The notes: a model not told the origin generated them from the sequence alone. A DNA stretch of 49,532 nt from JBICIG01 sp043101605 (GCA_043101605.1 JBICIG010000102.1:1-49532), one strand, 5' to 3'. Positions 33,849 through 43,196 are shown, counted from the stretch's first letter. A program made the numbers and translations.

Positions 33849-34865
33849 CTACCCCCACGCCGCCGCGCCGAGCGCGCGCACGCCCGAGCCCGCCGACTCG
33901 AGCACCCCCTGCACCGACGGCAGGACCATCGAGATCTCCCCCACGCCCGCCGGCGGGGCCGACTGCACGAAGCTCGTCATCAGGCTCCCGACCACCAGCG
34001 TCCACCCGTCGACCAGCACAAAAAGCAGCAGTTTGAAGGGCAGCGAGATCAGCACCGGCGGGAGCATCATCATGCTCATCGAGATCAGCAGGCTCGCGAT
34101 CACCATGTCGATCACCAGGAACGGCAGGTAGACCTTGAACCCCATCACGAACGCGACCTTCAGCTCGCTGAGCATGAACGCCGGCACCAGCGTCACCATG
34201 TCCACATCCGCCCGCGTCAGGCTCTGCGGCTCGGAGGTGTCGATCCCCCGGTAGTTGAGCACCATGTACACGCTCGACCAGTTCCCCGTCGCCTCGATCT
34301 GGTCGAACATGAAGTCCCGCACCGGCTGCTTGGCGCGGTCCCACAGCTCGTCGTAGCTCTCCACCTCGCCGCGCTGGTGCGGCTCGATCGCCTCGGACCA
34401 GATCCGGTCGATCGTCGGGCTCATCACCAGCAGCGTCATGAACAGCGCCAGCCCCGTCGTCACCTGCGCCGGCGGGAGCGTCTGCGTCCCCATCGCCTGC
34501 TTGAGCAGCCCCAGCACCACCAGGATCCGCACGAAGCAGGTCGTCATCAGCATGATCGACGGCACCAGCGTGATCACCGTCAGCACCATCATGATGCTCA
34601 ACGCCGACGACAGCCCACGCGTCGGCAGCACCGTCGACTCGCCCGGGTTGCCCGGCGCCTGCGGCTCGCCCTGCAGAAGCTCGGCCGCGCCCTGAAGAAT
34701 GCTCAGCGGGTTCGGGCCCGAAGCCTGCGGCGAGTCGGGAAGGTTCGGCAGCGGCGTCGATTCCCCCGGCGCCGGCGGACCCATCACCTGCCCCAACGCC
34801 GGCGTGACGAGCAACCCGATCGCAGCCGCAAGCAGGATGAAGATCGCGCGCCCACTCACGCCCAC
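33849..34865 (-). CDS. fliP: Flagellar export gate protein FliP, with N-terminal extension
   Basis: 338 residues against about 245 in most bacteria. After a signal peptide there is a Pro-rich periplasmic segment (about 25-88, PPAPGESTPLPNLPDSPQ...), then the FliP core: IMMVLTVITLVPSIMLMTTCFVRI, VVLGLLKQAMGTQT and FKVYLPFLVIDMVIASLLISMSMMMLPP. GTG 34865 overlaps the fliO stop by 10 bases. Confidence 0.94.
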   Translation of the reverse strand: MGVSGRAIFILLAAAIGLLVTPALGQVMGPPAPGESTPLPNLPDSPQASGPNPLSILQGAAELLQGEPQAPGNPGESTVLPTRGLSSALSIMMVLTVITLVPSIMLMTTCFVRILVVLGLLKQAMGTQTLPPAQVTTGLALFMTLLVMSPTIDRIWSEAIEPHQRGEVESYDELWDRAKQPVRDFMFDQIEATGNWSSVYMVLNYRGIDTSEPQSLTRADVDMVTLVPAFMLSELKVAFVMGFKVYLPFLVIDMVIASLLISMSMMMLPPVLISLPFKLLLFVLVDGWTLVVGSLMTSFVQSAPPAGVGEISMVLPSVQGVLESAGSGVRALGAAAWG

Positions 34866-35686
34866 GCCTCCACCCGCCGCCGGTCCGTCGGCTCATCGAG
34901 CCCTCGCATCGCCTCGAGCCGTTGACGCAGCGGGTTCGGCTCGCTCGATCGCGCCGGCTCGAGTGGCTCGGCGTAGCGATCGGCGACGAACACCTCCTCG
35001 GGTGCCAGCTCGCGCAGCGTCCGGGCCGTGCGCCGGTCCGCGTCTCGGAGCGTGGTCTGGAACCTCGCCGCGAGCGATTCCTGCTGTTCGTCGCGCGTCT
35101 TGAGGAGCAGCGACGCGATCTCCTCGGGTTCGGTGATCTCGCAGAGCGTCTGGAACCCGCCCCCGCCGCCCCGCCGCGATCCCGCCCCCTGCGAGAGCAG
35201 CAGCACACGCCGATCGAGCTTGAGGAGAACCAGTTGCTGCCCGTGCCCGACCGGATACCTTCCGAGCACCTCGATCACGCCCGAGGGCGCTCGCCCACCC
35301 GCGCCGAGCTGAGCCGCCAGCCCGCCGCGCGATCGGCTGAGCTTGCGCATCCCGATCGCCATCACGACAATCACCGCGACCACGCCCAGCAACGACGCGA
35401 TCGTGCGCGCGGCGCTGGCGCCGAGTTCCGTGGGAGAAGTCGCGCCGGCTTCGCCGACGGCCGCCTCGCCGCCCGCGTCGCCCGCCGGAGCAGCGCCGAG
35501 GGGTGTCGATTCGATCGCCTGCGATGCGAGGGCCGGGCGGTTCGCCGCCGGCGGCGTCCGCTGTGATGGGGTCACGGCCTGCGGCGCGGGCGGGCCGATC
35601 GCGTCGCCGACCGGCTGCGCGCGCACGATCGACGCGCCCACCGCCACGACCGCGACCCACGACATCGCCCGAACGACTCGCTGCAC
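34856..35686 (-). CDS. fliO: Flagellar assembly protein FliO-like
   Basis: A 276-residue protein with a signal peptide, a Pro/Ala-rich periplasmic part, one membrane helix (about 94-112, IASLLGVVAVIVVMAIGM) and a cytoplasmic FliO domain: VIEVLGRYPVGHGQQLVLLKLDRRVLLLSQG. A poly-Gly stretch and a charged tail follow. FliO helps assemble FliP. GTG 35686 has AGGAGG ahead. Longer than most FliO proteins. Confidence 0.85.
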   Translation of the reverse strand: MQRVVRAMSWVAVVAVGASIVRAQPVGDAIGPPAPQAVTPSQRTPPAANRPALASQAIESTPLGAAPAGDAGGEAAVGEAGATSPTELGASAARTIASLLGVVAVIVVMAIGMRKLSRSRGGLAAQLGAGGRAPSGVIEVLGRYPVGHGQQLVLLKLDRRVLLLSQGAGSRRGGGGGFQTLCEITEPEEIASLLLKTRDEQQESLAARFQTTLRDADRRTARTLRELAPEEVFVADRYAEPLEPARSSEPNPLRQRLEAMRGLDEPTDRRRVEAWA

Positions 35687-35756
35687 CGTGCCCTCCTGGC
35701 ACCCAAGGCCGGCTCCGCCGACCGTTCCGCCCCGCGCGGGGCTCGCTCCCTGTCCG

Positions 35757-36329
35757 TCACGCCGACTTGGCCGAGCCCCCCTCGCTGTTGATGATCTCGT
35801 TGACGCGCACGCAGAAGTTGTCGCTGAGGATCAGCACCTCGCCGCGCGCCACCAGCCGCTCGTTCACATAGACATCCACGGGGTCGCCCGCGAGCTTGTC
35901 GAGTTCGATGACCGCGCCCTCGCCGAGCTTGAGCACATCCTCCACGACCATCCGCGTGCGCCCGAGTTCGATCTTCACATTCAGGTTGACATCCGAGAGC
36001 AGGTCGAGCGGTTCGGCCGCCCGCGGCCTGCCCGAGCCCTCGAAGGACGGGGGCTGGAAGGGCACGCCCCCCGACGCCGAATCCCCCGCGGCGCTCTGGG
36101 CCAGCTGAGCCGCCATGATCGCCTCGATGTCCTGTTCGCTCAGCTTCCCGGCTTCGGAGCCCGGCGCGTCGTCATCCGCCGCGGCGTCGACCGCGTCCTG
36201 GGCCGCCCGCAGCAGCGCCTCGGCGGCATCGCCCGGAGCCCCGGCATCGTCGTGCTCGCCCGCCGATTCATGGCGCGGCTCGACCGGCTGCTCGGCAGGC
36301 GTTTCGTCCCGGCGTTCCTCGTCGGCCAT
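35757..36329 (-). CDS. fliN: Flagellar motor switch protein FliN
   Basis: 190 residues: an Ala/Asp/Glu-rich N-terminal region with EQDIEAIMAAQL (about 61-72), which resembles the FliN/FliY-type helix, and a single C-terminal SpoA domain (about 112-185: LLSDVNLNVKIELGRTRMVVEDVL...DVYVNERLVARGEVL). ATG 36329 has GGGAGG ahead. fliM, normally the gene just before it, is absent; the 134 bases between fliL and fliN hold nothing recognisable. Confidence 0.92.
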   Translation of the reverse strand: MADEERRDETPAEQPVEPRHESAGEHDDAGAPGDAAEALLRAAQDAVDAAADDDAPGSEAGKLSEQDIEAIMAAQLAQSAAGDSASGGVPFQPPSFEGSGRPRAAEPLDLLSDVNLNVKIELGRTRMVVEDVLKLGEGAVIELDKLAGDPVDVYVNERLVARGEVLILSDNFCVRVNEIINSEGGSAKSA

Positions 36330-36463
36330 CCTGGCCCTCCCTGGGTTGGCGCGCGGCCGCGCCGAATCCGGATCGATCCTCGATCGTGGAGCATCGGCCG
36401 GGCGTGCGCGGAGGGATCAGAATTGCCGACCGGCGCGCAGGACTTGCGCAGAATCCGCGGGGC

Positions 36464-36988
36464 TCAGAAGTCCGCCGGGTACCCGTCGCACTTGGGCACG
36501 AGCACCCGCTGGATGTACGGCTCCCCTTCGGGGTCCTCGCCGAACACCGTGTCGAGGTACTTGGCGACCTGCCGCGTGATCGTCTGCATCCCCGGCTCCT
36601 TGAGCTGGGAGTGCTGCGCCTGGCGAAAGATCGTCGCGATCTCGGTCAGCACCTCGGCCCGGCGCTGCTCGAGCCGCTGCTCGACGAACTCCTGGTGCTC
36701 GACACGCACCTTCAGGAAGATCTTGGTCTGCCAGTCCCACACGCGGTCGCGGCTGAGGTTCTGGAAAGTGGTGTCGACGAGCAGGATCTCGGCGGTCTTC
36801 TCCGACGCGCCGTCCTTGCCCTCGAGCCCCATCGCGTTGGCGCTCGAACCCCCCCGGCTCAGGAAGATGAACGCGCCCACGCCGATCGTCTCGATGAGCA
36901 TGACGCCCAGCGCGAGGATCGCGATCTTCTTGCTGCCCCCGCCCTTCTTGGCGGGCGCCCCCCCGTTCTCGGTGGTCTCTTCGGGCAT
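36464..36988 (-). CDS. fliL: Flagellar basal-body protein FliL
   Basis: A 174-residue protein with one membrane helix (about 22-44) and a periplasmic domain. VDTTFQNLSRDRVWDWQTKIFLKV and the long RAEVLTEIATIFRQ helix fit FliL, which supports stator function near the motor. ATG 36988 has GAGGGAG ahead and lies 15 bases after the motB stop, so stator genes and fliL are one unit. Confidence 0.85.
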   Translation of the reverse strand: MPEETTENGGAPAKKGGGSKKIAILALGVMLIETIGVGAFIFLSRGGSSANAMGLEGKDGASEKTAEILLVDTTFQNLSRDRVWDWQTKIFLKVRVEHQEFVEQRLEQRRAEVLTEIATIFRQAQHSQLKEPGMQTITRQVAKYLDTVFGEDPEGEPYIQRVLVPKCDGYPADF

Positions 36989-37003
36989 CGTCGCTCCCTC
37001 GCG

Positions 37004-37741
37004 TCACCCGCCCTGCCATTCAGGGTCGGGGTGGACCTCCTCCAGCGTGACCTCGGTCACCATGATCTCGACTCGGCGGTTCTGGATGGTCGCTTCAGAC
37101 GAATAGCGGTCGGCGCTGAGCGGCTCGGAGTTCCCCGCCGCCACAGGCAGCAGCAGTTCACGCCGGACGCCCCCCTCGGTCGCGAGGAACTCCAGCGCCG
37201 CCTTGGCGCGGGCGAAGCTCAGGTCCGTAAAGTCCAGCCCCGACGCCTTGTCTTCGACGCCCCACGCGTGCCCGCGCACCAGCACCTTGCGGGTCTGCCC
37301 GCGGACCTTCTCGGCGGCATTGAGCAGCACCGCCTTCCCGTCGTCGGTCAGGTCCGACGACCCGGGATCGAACAACACCGTCCCACCGATCGTCCACCGG
37401 CTGCCCTCGTGGATGCGGCTGACGGTCTGGTCGCGGCCGGAGATGTTCTGCTCGTTGACCTCGGCCCGGGCGGACTTGTCTCCCGTGAGCTTGCTGGTCC
37501 GTGGCAGGCGGTTGATCGACGAGTTCCGCGGGTTGCCCTTGGAGAGCACCATCCCCAGCCCGCCCTCGAACCCGAGGGCTTCCTTGATCGAGTCGACGGC
37601 TTTCTGGTACTCGCGCGGCTGCTTGAGCTCGCTGAACGCCGCCAGCAGAATGAAAAAGCACAGCAGCAGCGACATCATGTCGCCGTAGGTGACGACCCAC
37701 TCGGGGATCGCGGGCGCTTCGTCCTGCTTCTTCTTGGGCAT
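37004..37741 (-). CDS. motB: Stator protein MotB
   Basis: 245 residues: a basic start, a membrane helix at about 15-38 with the proton-carrying Asp D21 (VVTYGDMMSLLLCFF), a plug-like segment and an OmpA-like peptidoglycan-binding domain (about 115-240, VRGHAWGVEDKASG and SSEATIQNRRVEIMV). Starts 22 bases after the motA stop. Together with MotA it couples ion flow to rotation. Confidence 0.95.
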   Translation of the reverse strand: MPKKKQDEAPAIPEWVVTYGDMMSLLLCFFILLAAFSELKQPREYQKAVDSIKEALGFEGGLGMVLSKGNPRNSSINRLPRTSKLTGDKSARAEVNEQNISGRDQTVSRIHEGSRWTIGGTVLFDPGSSDLTDDGKAVLLNAAEKVRGQTRKVLVRGHAWGVEDKASGLDFTDLSFARAKAALEFLATEGGVRRELLLPVAAGNSEPLSADRYSSEATIQNRRVEIMVTEVTLEEVHPDPEWQGG

Positions 37742-37763
37742 GCGCCGCCCCTCCCCGGGAGTG

Positions 37764-38555
37764 TCAGGCCGCCTCGCCCGCGTCGCGCTCGGCTTCGAAC
37801 TGCTGGCGGCGCGACGGGGGCAGGAAGGTCAGCAGCTTGCTCTCGACCACACGCGGGTTGTCGCCCGACTGGATCGACATGATCCCCGCGATGATCACGG
37901 TCTTGACCAGGACCTCCTCGGCGTCCCGCGACGCGAGCTTCTCGGACATCGGGATCGTCACCATGTTCGCGATCATGGCCCCGTAGAGCGTGGTGATCAG
38001 CGCCACCGCCATGCCCGGGCCGATCGCCGACGGATCGTCCATGTTGCTGAGCATGAAGATCAGCCCCATGAGCGTCCCGATCATCCCGAACGCCGGCGCG
38101 TACCGCCCCACCGCGTCGATGATCTTCTTCGCCTGCGAGTGGCGCTCCATCTGCGCCTCGAGCTCGGTGTCCATGATCGTCCGGATCAGCTCCGGGTCGG
38201 TCCCGTCGACGGCCATCCGCACGCCCCGCACGATGAACGGGTCGCGCATGTCCCCCACCAGGTTCTCCAGCGCCAGGATCCCCTCACGCCGCGCCACCTC
38301 GGCGTACTTGACCAGGTCGCGGATGATCTCCATCGTGTCGATCTCCTTGTGGAAGACCGACTTGAGGACCACGCCCTGCACCTTGAGCACGCGCGCCAGC
38401 GGGAACGACACGATGATCGCGCCGATCGTCCCACCGAACACCACGAGGATCGAGGGCACATTGATCAATGAGGCCGGGTTGCCCCCGCCCAGGATGATCG
38501 ATAGCAGCACCGCCACCACCGCCACCACAAGACCAACGATCGTCCCGATATCCAC
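37764..38555 (-). CDS. motA: Stator protein MotA
   Basis: 263 residues with four membrane helices (about 2-22, 32-52, 148-170 and 180-200), a cytoplasmic loop that contacts FliG, and the conserved GRYAPAFGMIGTLMGLI with the helix-3 Pro. GTG 38555 has GGAGG 7 bases ahead. Heads the motA-motB-fliL-fliN part of the operon after a 112-base spacer from flbD. Confidence 0.95.
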   Translation of the reverse strand: MDIGTIVGLVVAVVAVLLSIILGGGNPASLINVPSILVVFGGTIGAIIVSFPLARVLKVQGVVLKSVFHKEIDTMEIIRDLVKYAEVARREGILALENLVGDMRDPFIVRGVRMAVDGTDPELIRTIMDTELEAQMERHSQAKKIIDAVGRYAPAFGMIGTLMGLIFMLSNMDDPSAIGPGMAVALITTLYGAMIANMVTIPMSEKLASRDAEEVLVKTVIIAGIMSIQSGDNPRVVESKLLTFLPPSRRQQFEAERDAGEAA

Positions 38556-38667
38556 GCTCGAACCTCCGCGGATCGACCGCCCGGCCGACCGCTACGCGTC
38601 CTCGCTGAGATATCGGGGAGCCCCGCGGGGCACTTGAACCCGGTCGCCCAACCCGCCCCGCCGCCGG

Positions 38668-38913
38668 TCAGCCCGCGCGCCCCTCGCCCGAGAGACCCCC
38701 CGCTCGGGGGGAGACCGCCGCCTCGGGCAGCATGGTCCGCAGCGACCGCCGGTACTGCACGCTCCGCCGGACCACCTCGTCCATGGATTCCCGGACGACC
38801 AGGTGATCCCCGTTGATCAGCGTGATGACCGTGTCCGGGTTCGCCTCCACCACGCGGATGAGCTCCGCGTTGAGCACGAAACGGTTGCCGTTGAGCCTCG
38901 TCAGCGCGATCAC
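38668..38913 (-). CDS. flbD: FlbD family protein
   Basis: An 81-residue protein whose first 60 residues match the small FlbD family found in flagellar operons: MIALTRLNGNRFVLNAELIR, PDTVITLINGDHLVV and RESMDEVV. GTG 38913 has GGGAG ahead. The C-terminal 20 residues are low-complexity. It lies just after flgE, its usual place in many operons. Function of the family is unclear. Confidence 0.93.
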   Translation of the reverse strand: MIALTRLNGNRFVLNAELIRVVEANPDTVITLINGDHLVVRESMDEVVRRSVQYRRSLRTMLPEAAVSPRAGGLSGEGRAG

Positions 38914-38951
38914 GCCGATCTCCCTGCGTTCAGCGCGGGCTCAGCCCCGCG

Positions 38952-40709
38952 TCACCGTCCGAGCGTCAGCAGTTCCTGCATCAGTTCATCGGTCGTGCGG
39001 ATCACCCGCGACGAGGCGCTGTACCCCGTCGAGGTCAGGATCAACTCAATGAACTCACGCCCGAGGTCCACATTGCTCAGCTCCAGCGCGCCCCCCACGA
39101 TCGAGCCCGCCCCGAACTCGCCCGGCGACACGACCACCGGCTGCCCGCTGTTGCCCGTCGGGCGGTACAGGTTGTTGCCCAGGTCCTCCACGCCCGCCGG
39201 GTTCGTGAAGGTCGCCAGTTGCAACTGCGCCAGCGGCTTGATCAGCGTGTTGCTGAACGAGCCGAACACCGTCCCGTCCCGCGCCACGCTGAAGTCCTCG
39301 AGCACACCGATCGCCGCCCCATCCCGGAACACCGCCGCCAATTGCGAGCCCGTGTCGGCAAGCGCCGTCACCTCATCGCCCGACTCGGCAAAGGTCAGAT
39401 CGAACGCCAGCGGCGACACCGCCCCCGTCCCCTCGCGGTCGATCGTCACCCCCACCGGTCCGCCCGCGGCAAGCCGCCCGAACGGATCAAACTCCAACTC
39501 GCCAGTCGCGATCCCCAGGTCGACATCCGAGTCGTCGGCCGACTCGATGTCGTACCGCCAGGTTGTGCCCGTGTCGCCCTTGCCCACCAGTGTCATCGTC
39601 AGCTCGACCTCGACCGGCGCGCCGAGCGAATCAAACACCACGAACCCCGTGCGCACGCTCTCGCCCGAAGCCTCGCCCGTCGTCGTCGCCAGCAGCGGGA
39701 TGCCCGCCAGCGTGCCGTCCGAATCGAGCAGGCGCAGGTCCGCGTTCTCCAGCTCGATCGCGCTGGCCGTCCCCGTGTTGCCCACGACCGTCAGTTCGCC
39801 CGTGGTCGGGTCGAGCGTCACGCCCGGCGTGTTCCCGTCGGGGTTCGCCGCGACCGTCGCCTGGATCCCCAGCGCCCCCGCGAGGAAGTCCATCAGGTCC
39901 TGCACCGTCGTCGCCAGATCGATCGCCAGTTGAGCCGTCGGCAGCGTGCCGCCACCCTTGCGCGCGCCGTTGAGTTCCAGAATCTGTCCGTCGGCAAACA
40001 GCGGCGTGCCGGATCCAGGGTCATCCGGGTCCTCGATCTCCGTCAACAGGCTCGCCCCCTCCAGCACATTCCCCGCCGCGGGCGGCACCGTCGCGCCCGC
40101 GATCAGCGACAGCCCGCTGGTGTCCGTTCCGCCGAGCCGGATCGTCGTTCCGCTCTGAGCGATATCGCCGTCGGCGTTGAGGTTCCCCGCCATGCGCACG
40201 CGCGTCGTCGCTTCGGCGATGGTCAGCTCGCCGATGGGGATGTTGATCGCCGACAACGCGCCGGGCTGGATCGCGAAGTTCTCGTCGGCGGCCAGCCCGA
40301 GCAACCGGTCGCCCTCGAGTGTCACCAGGTCGTTGTTCTCGTCGAACACGAACTCCCCGGCCCGCGTGTAGAACTGCTCGTCGCCGCGCAGCACCGCGAA
40401 GAACCCGTTGCCGTCGATCGCCATGTCGCGCGGATTGCCCGTCGCCGAGACGGTCCCGGGCGTGAAGTCTCGCTGCGTGCCCGCGATCGAGACGCCCAGC
40501 CCGATCTGCGCCGGATTCGTCCCGCCGCTCGATTCCCCCGGGGGCTGGCCCTGGTCGAGGTTCTTGCTGAGCATGTCGCTGAAGACCAGCCGCGCCGACT
40601 TGTACGCCGTCGTGCTGACATTCGCGATGTTGTTGCCGATCACATCGATCTTCCGGGCGTGGGCGTTCAGCCCGCTCAGACCCGTGAAGAGTGCGGTGGT
40701 GGATGCCAT
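38952..40709 (-). CDS. flgE: Flagellar hook protein FlgE
   Basis: A 585-residue hook subunit. The N-terminal rod motif (GLSGLNAHARKIDVIGNNIANVSTTAYKSAR) and the C-terminal LSNVDLGREFIELILTSTGYSASSRVI flank a long variable middle with many Asp/Gly and Thr. Export relies on the N-terminal coiled coil. ATG 40709 has GGAG ahead. The middle is larger than in short hook proteins (about 400 residues), probably an exposed domain. Confidence 0.93.
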   Translation of the reverse strand: MASTTALFTGLSGLNAHARKIDVIGNNIANVSTTAYKSARLVFSDMLSKNLDQGQPPGESSGGTNPAQIGLGVSIAGTQRDFTPGTVSATGNPRDMAIDGNGFFAVLRGDEQFYTRAGEFVFDENNDLVTLEGDRLLGLAADENFAIQPGALSAINIPIGELTIAEATTRVRMAGNLNADGDIAQSGTTIRLGGTDTSGLSLIAGATVPPAAGNVLEGASLLTEIEDPDDPGSGTPLFADGQILELNGARKGGGTLPTAQLAIDLATTVQDLMDFLAGALGIQATVAANPDGNTPGVTLDPTTGELTVVGNTGTASAIELENADLRLLDSDGTLAGIPLLATTTGEASGESVRTGFVVFDSLGAPVEVELTMTLVGKGDTGTTWRYDIESADDSDVDLGIATGELEFDPFGRLAAGGPVGVTIDREGTGAVSPLAFDLTFAESGDEVTALADTGSQLAAVFRDGAAIGVLEDFSVARDGTVFGSFSNTLIKPLAQLQLATFTNPAGVEDLGNNLYRPTGNSGQPVVVSPGEFGAGSIVGGALELSNVDLGREFIELILTSTGYSASSRVIRTTDELMQELLTLGR

Positions 40710-40788
40710 GGGATGCTCCGCGACGGCCGCGCCGCCGGGTGAATCAAACAGCCGGTTGCTCTCGATCTCTCAAGGAGGTGCCGCCCGA

Positions 40789-41232
40789 TCAGGGCTCGTC
40801 ATCGCCCAGAAGGTCGCCCAGCTCGTCGGGGTCGATGATCTCATCGACCTGCGACAGCGACACGCGCTGACCGTTGGCCAGGTTCAGCACCGGGCCCTCC
40901 TCGGTGCGTGACACGCTGACGACGAACTCGCTCGTGCGCACATTCTGCTCGCTCACGCCCGAGACGAACTTCCCGATCAGCCCAGCCGCCGCCGACATCT
41001 CGCTCGGCGCCACCACCGCCTCGAGTCGGTCGGCCATGATCTGGTCCGACTCGATCGAACGGATCGAAGAGAGCTGCTCGAGCAGCGCGTTGGTGTCGTT
41101 GGGCTCCAACGGATCCTGATTGGCAAGCTCGGTCAGAATGATCTCGGTGAACTGCCCGGAGCTGAGCGCCCCGAAGCCCGAGGCCCGGCTCTGCCCGAGC
41201 GCACCGGCCGCCGTCGCGTTGATCGCGCTCAT
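40789..41232 (-). CDS. flgD: Hook cap/scaffold protein FlgD, short form
   Basis: 147 residues. The conserved N-terminal segment FTEIILTELANQDPLEPNDTNALLEQLSSIRSIE is complete, but the usual C-terminal Tudor/Fn3 region is missing and replaced by a short EGPVLNLANGQRVSLSQVDEII, as in other short FlgD proteins. FlgD caps the growing hook. It is between fliK (36 bases upstream) and flgE (79 bases downstream). Confidence 0.88.
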   Translation of the reverse strand: MSAINATAAGALGQSRASGFGALSSGQFTEIILTELANQDPLEPNDTNALLEQLSSIRSIESDQIMADRLEAVVAPSEMSAAAGLIGKFVSGVSEQNVRTSEFVVSVSRTEEGPVLNLANGQRVSLSQVDEIIDPDELGDLLGDDEP

Positions 41233-41268
41233 CGCGTGTCACTTCCCGCCGCGTGCGCCCCTCCCGGG

Positions 41269-42468
41269 TCACGCCAGCGTGTCGAGTCGGCCCAGGGCGA
41301 TCCAGCGCCCGTCCGAAGCCAACCCGAGGCTCCCTCCGACGAACGCCTCCGCGTCGCCGGGCCCGCTCTCCGAGCGGACAAATCCTGATCGCCTCTCCGA
41401 GGCGCTGCGATCGGCCGCGGGCTCATCCCCGCCGCGACCGTCCCTTGGCTCACCCCCGCCCGCATCGCCCGGCGACCGCTCCGCGTCGCCTTCGGGCCCG
41501 AGGACCTCGATCCGGTGAACCGTCAGCCCGCGTGCCTCGATCGCCGAGCGCAATTGGGCCGTTGATTGACTCAGCAAGTCGCGTGCCTGCGACGACTCGG
41601 CCCGGAACTCGGCCGTCACCTGTGAATCGCGCACGCTCAACCGCACCTGGAGCGGCCCGAGCGATTCCGGCGCCAGCCGCATCGTCACCGTGCCGTTCCG
41701 TTGGCGCAACGCCGCGGCCAACCCACGCACCGCCTGCGCGATCAGGTTCGGCGGTTCCTGCCGCTGGGGCGTCGCGATCGGCCGGGCGATCGACGCCCCC
41801 GGCGCGCGCGCCGCCGCACCGCGGTCGGCAACTCCCGCCGCCGGCGCAGGACCGCCCCCTTCGCTCCGCGACCCGGCGAGCGCCTGGACACCCGCCAATG
41901 CCTGCATCCCGCCGGCGGCCGACACCCCCGCCACCGTCTGCGCCGCCACCGGCGCCGCGATCGGTGCCGCGGGAGTCACCGTCGACTGTTCCGCTCGCAC
42001 ACTCGATGGCGCTTCGGCGCTCGTCGGCGTGCCCGCGACGGAGGGCGTTTCAGGTGTCCTGCCCGCCGATCCCGCGGCCACAGCATGGCCGCTCGCGCCG
42101 CGCCCGGGCGTCTCGGCGCGAACCGGCGCGCCGTCGGCTCGATCCTTCGATCGCTCCGCCGGCACCGCCTCGCCCGCCGACTCGGCGCCCGCACGCTCGG
42201 GCGTTCGCCGGGAGTGATCGATCGGTGCGCGCGACTCGGGCGACTCGGCCCGGAAGGTCGCCTGGCGCGACGAGCCGACCAGCGACGATCCCCCCGCTGC
42301 CCGCGTCCCCAACTCCGACCGATACAAGGAATAGAACGACGCGCCGAGCAGCCCGGCGAGCCCCTCGACCGCCGCGCGCGGGTCTCCCGGCTTGGCCGAT
42401 CGCCCGCTCGCCCGCGCCGGATCCGTGCGACCGGGCGTCGCGGGCGGGTTGGCGATCGGGCTGGTCAT
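41269..42468 (-). CDS. fliK: Hook-length control protein FliK-like
   Basis: 399 residues: an Ala/Pro/Ser-rich N-terminal region of low complexity (about 1-240) and a C-terminal Flg_hook domain with TVTMRLAPESLGPLQVRLSV and SQARDLLSQSTAQLRSAIEARGL. FliK measures hook length and triggers the FlhB switch; the repetitive N-terminus fits its ruler role. Its ATG overlaps the stop of the coiled-coil gene. Confidence 0.85.
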   Translation of the reverse strand: MTSPIANPPATPGRTDPARASGRSAKPGDPRAAVEGLAGLLGASFYSLYRSELGTRAAGGSSLVGSSRQATFRAESPESRAPIDHSRRTPERAGAESAGEAVPAERSKDRADGAPVRAETPGRGASGHAVAAGSAGRTPETPSVAGTPTSAEAPSSVRAEQSTVTPAAPIAAPVAAQTVAGVSAAGGMQALAGVQALAGSRSEGGGPAPAAGVADRGAAARAPGASIARPIATPQRQEPPNLIAQAVRGLAAALRQRNGTVTMRLAPESLGPLQVRLSVRDSQVTAEFRAESSQARDLLSQSTAQLRSAIEARGLTVHRIEVLGPEGDAERSPGDAGGGEPRDGRGGDEPAADRSASERRSGFVRSESGPGDAEAFVGGSLGLASDGRWIALGRLDTLA

Positions 42469-43196
42469 CCGTCGGGCGTCTCCGGAACGCGGGCGGTCAG
42501 CCCACGCGTCCGGAGTCGCTCGAGCAATTCCGCTGCCAGATCCGGCTGCTGCTTGACGAACTCGGCCATCACCTTCGAACGGGCCCGTTCCTGCATCGCG
42601 TTGAGGTACGACACCGCGCGGCGCATGCCGTCCTCGCGCACACTCGCGCCCCCGGGCGCAACCGCTGCGCTCTCGTCGACGATCACCGCGCCGTCGATCA
42701 CCGCCAGCAGCGTCTGCATCGCCTCGCCCGCACGGAGCGATTCGAGCACCTTGACAGACTTGCGGAACTGAGCCCCGCCGTCGATCTCCTGCAACCGCTC
42801 CAACTCGTCCCGGAACGAGGCTCGCTCGGCCTCGAACGCCTGCCGCTCCTGGTCGAGCCGGTCCTGCTCGCGCTGGTGCGATCGCTGCAGGTCCTGCATC
42901 TCGCGGCGGAGCCGCTCCTTCCGCTGCCGATTGATCTGCGAGCCCTCCATCAGCAGATCGATCCGGTCGTCGGTGCTCAGCGCGACGGTCTGCAGCGACG
43001 CGGCGCCCTCTGCCTCTCCCTCCGCATCGCCCTCAGCGTCGTCATCGGCATCGGGGTCCTCGGCGAGGATCTCGCGGATCCGCTCGAGCCGATCGCCGTC
43101 GAGCCGACCCGTCCCGACGAGCCACCCCGCGAACCCGCCCAGCGCGAGCAGGTGCGCCACCGCGAGGATCGACACCAGTGTCCAGATCGACTTCAT
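42465..43196 (-). CDS. MotE-like coiled-coil membrane protein
   Basis: 243 residues: a membrane helix (about 5-27), an acidic loop (DPDADDDAEGDAEGEAEG), a coiled coil (about 80-140, rich in R, E, Q) and a C-terminal bundle ending QQPDLAAELLERLRT, resembling MotE/MgtE-N-type proteins found in flagellar operons. It lies between fliJ and fliK, overlapping both by 4 bases. Role probably in stator or export assembly; the family name is tentative. Confidence 0.65.
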   Translation of the reverse strand: MKSIWTLVSILAVAHLLALGGFAGWLVGTGRLDGDRLERIREILAEDPDADDDAEGDAEGEAEGAASLQTVALSTDDRIDLLMEGSQINRQRKERLRREMQDLQRSHQREQDRLDQERQAFEAERASFRDELERLQEIDGGAQFRKSVKVLESLRAGEAMQTLLAVIDGAVIVDESAAVAPGGASVREDGMRRAVSYLNAMQERARSKVMAEFVKQQPDLAAELLERLRTRGLTARVPETPDG

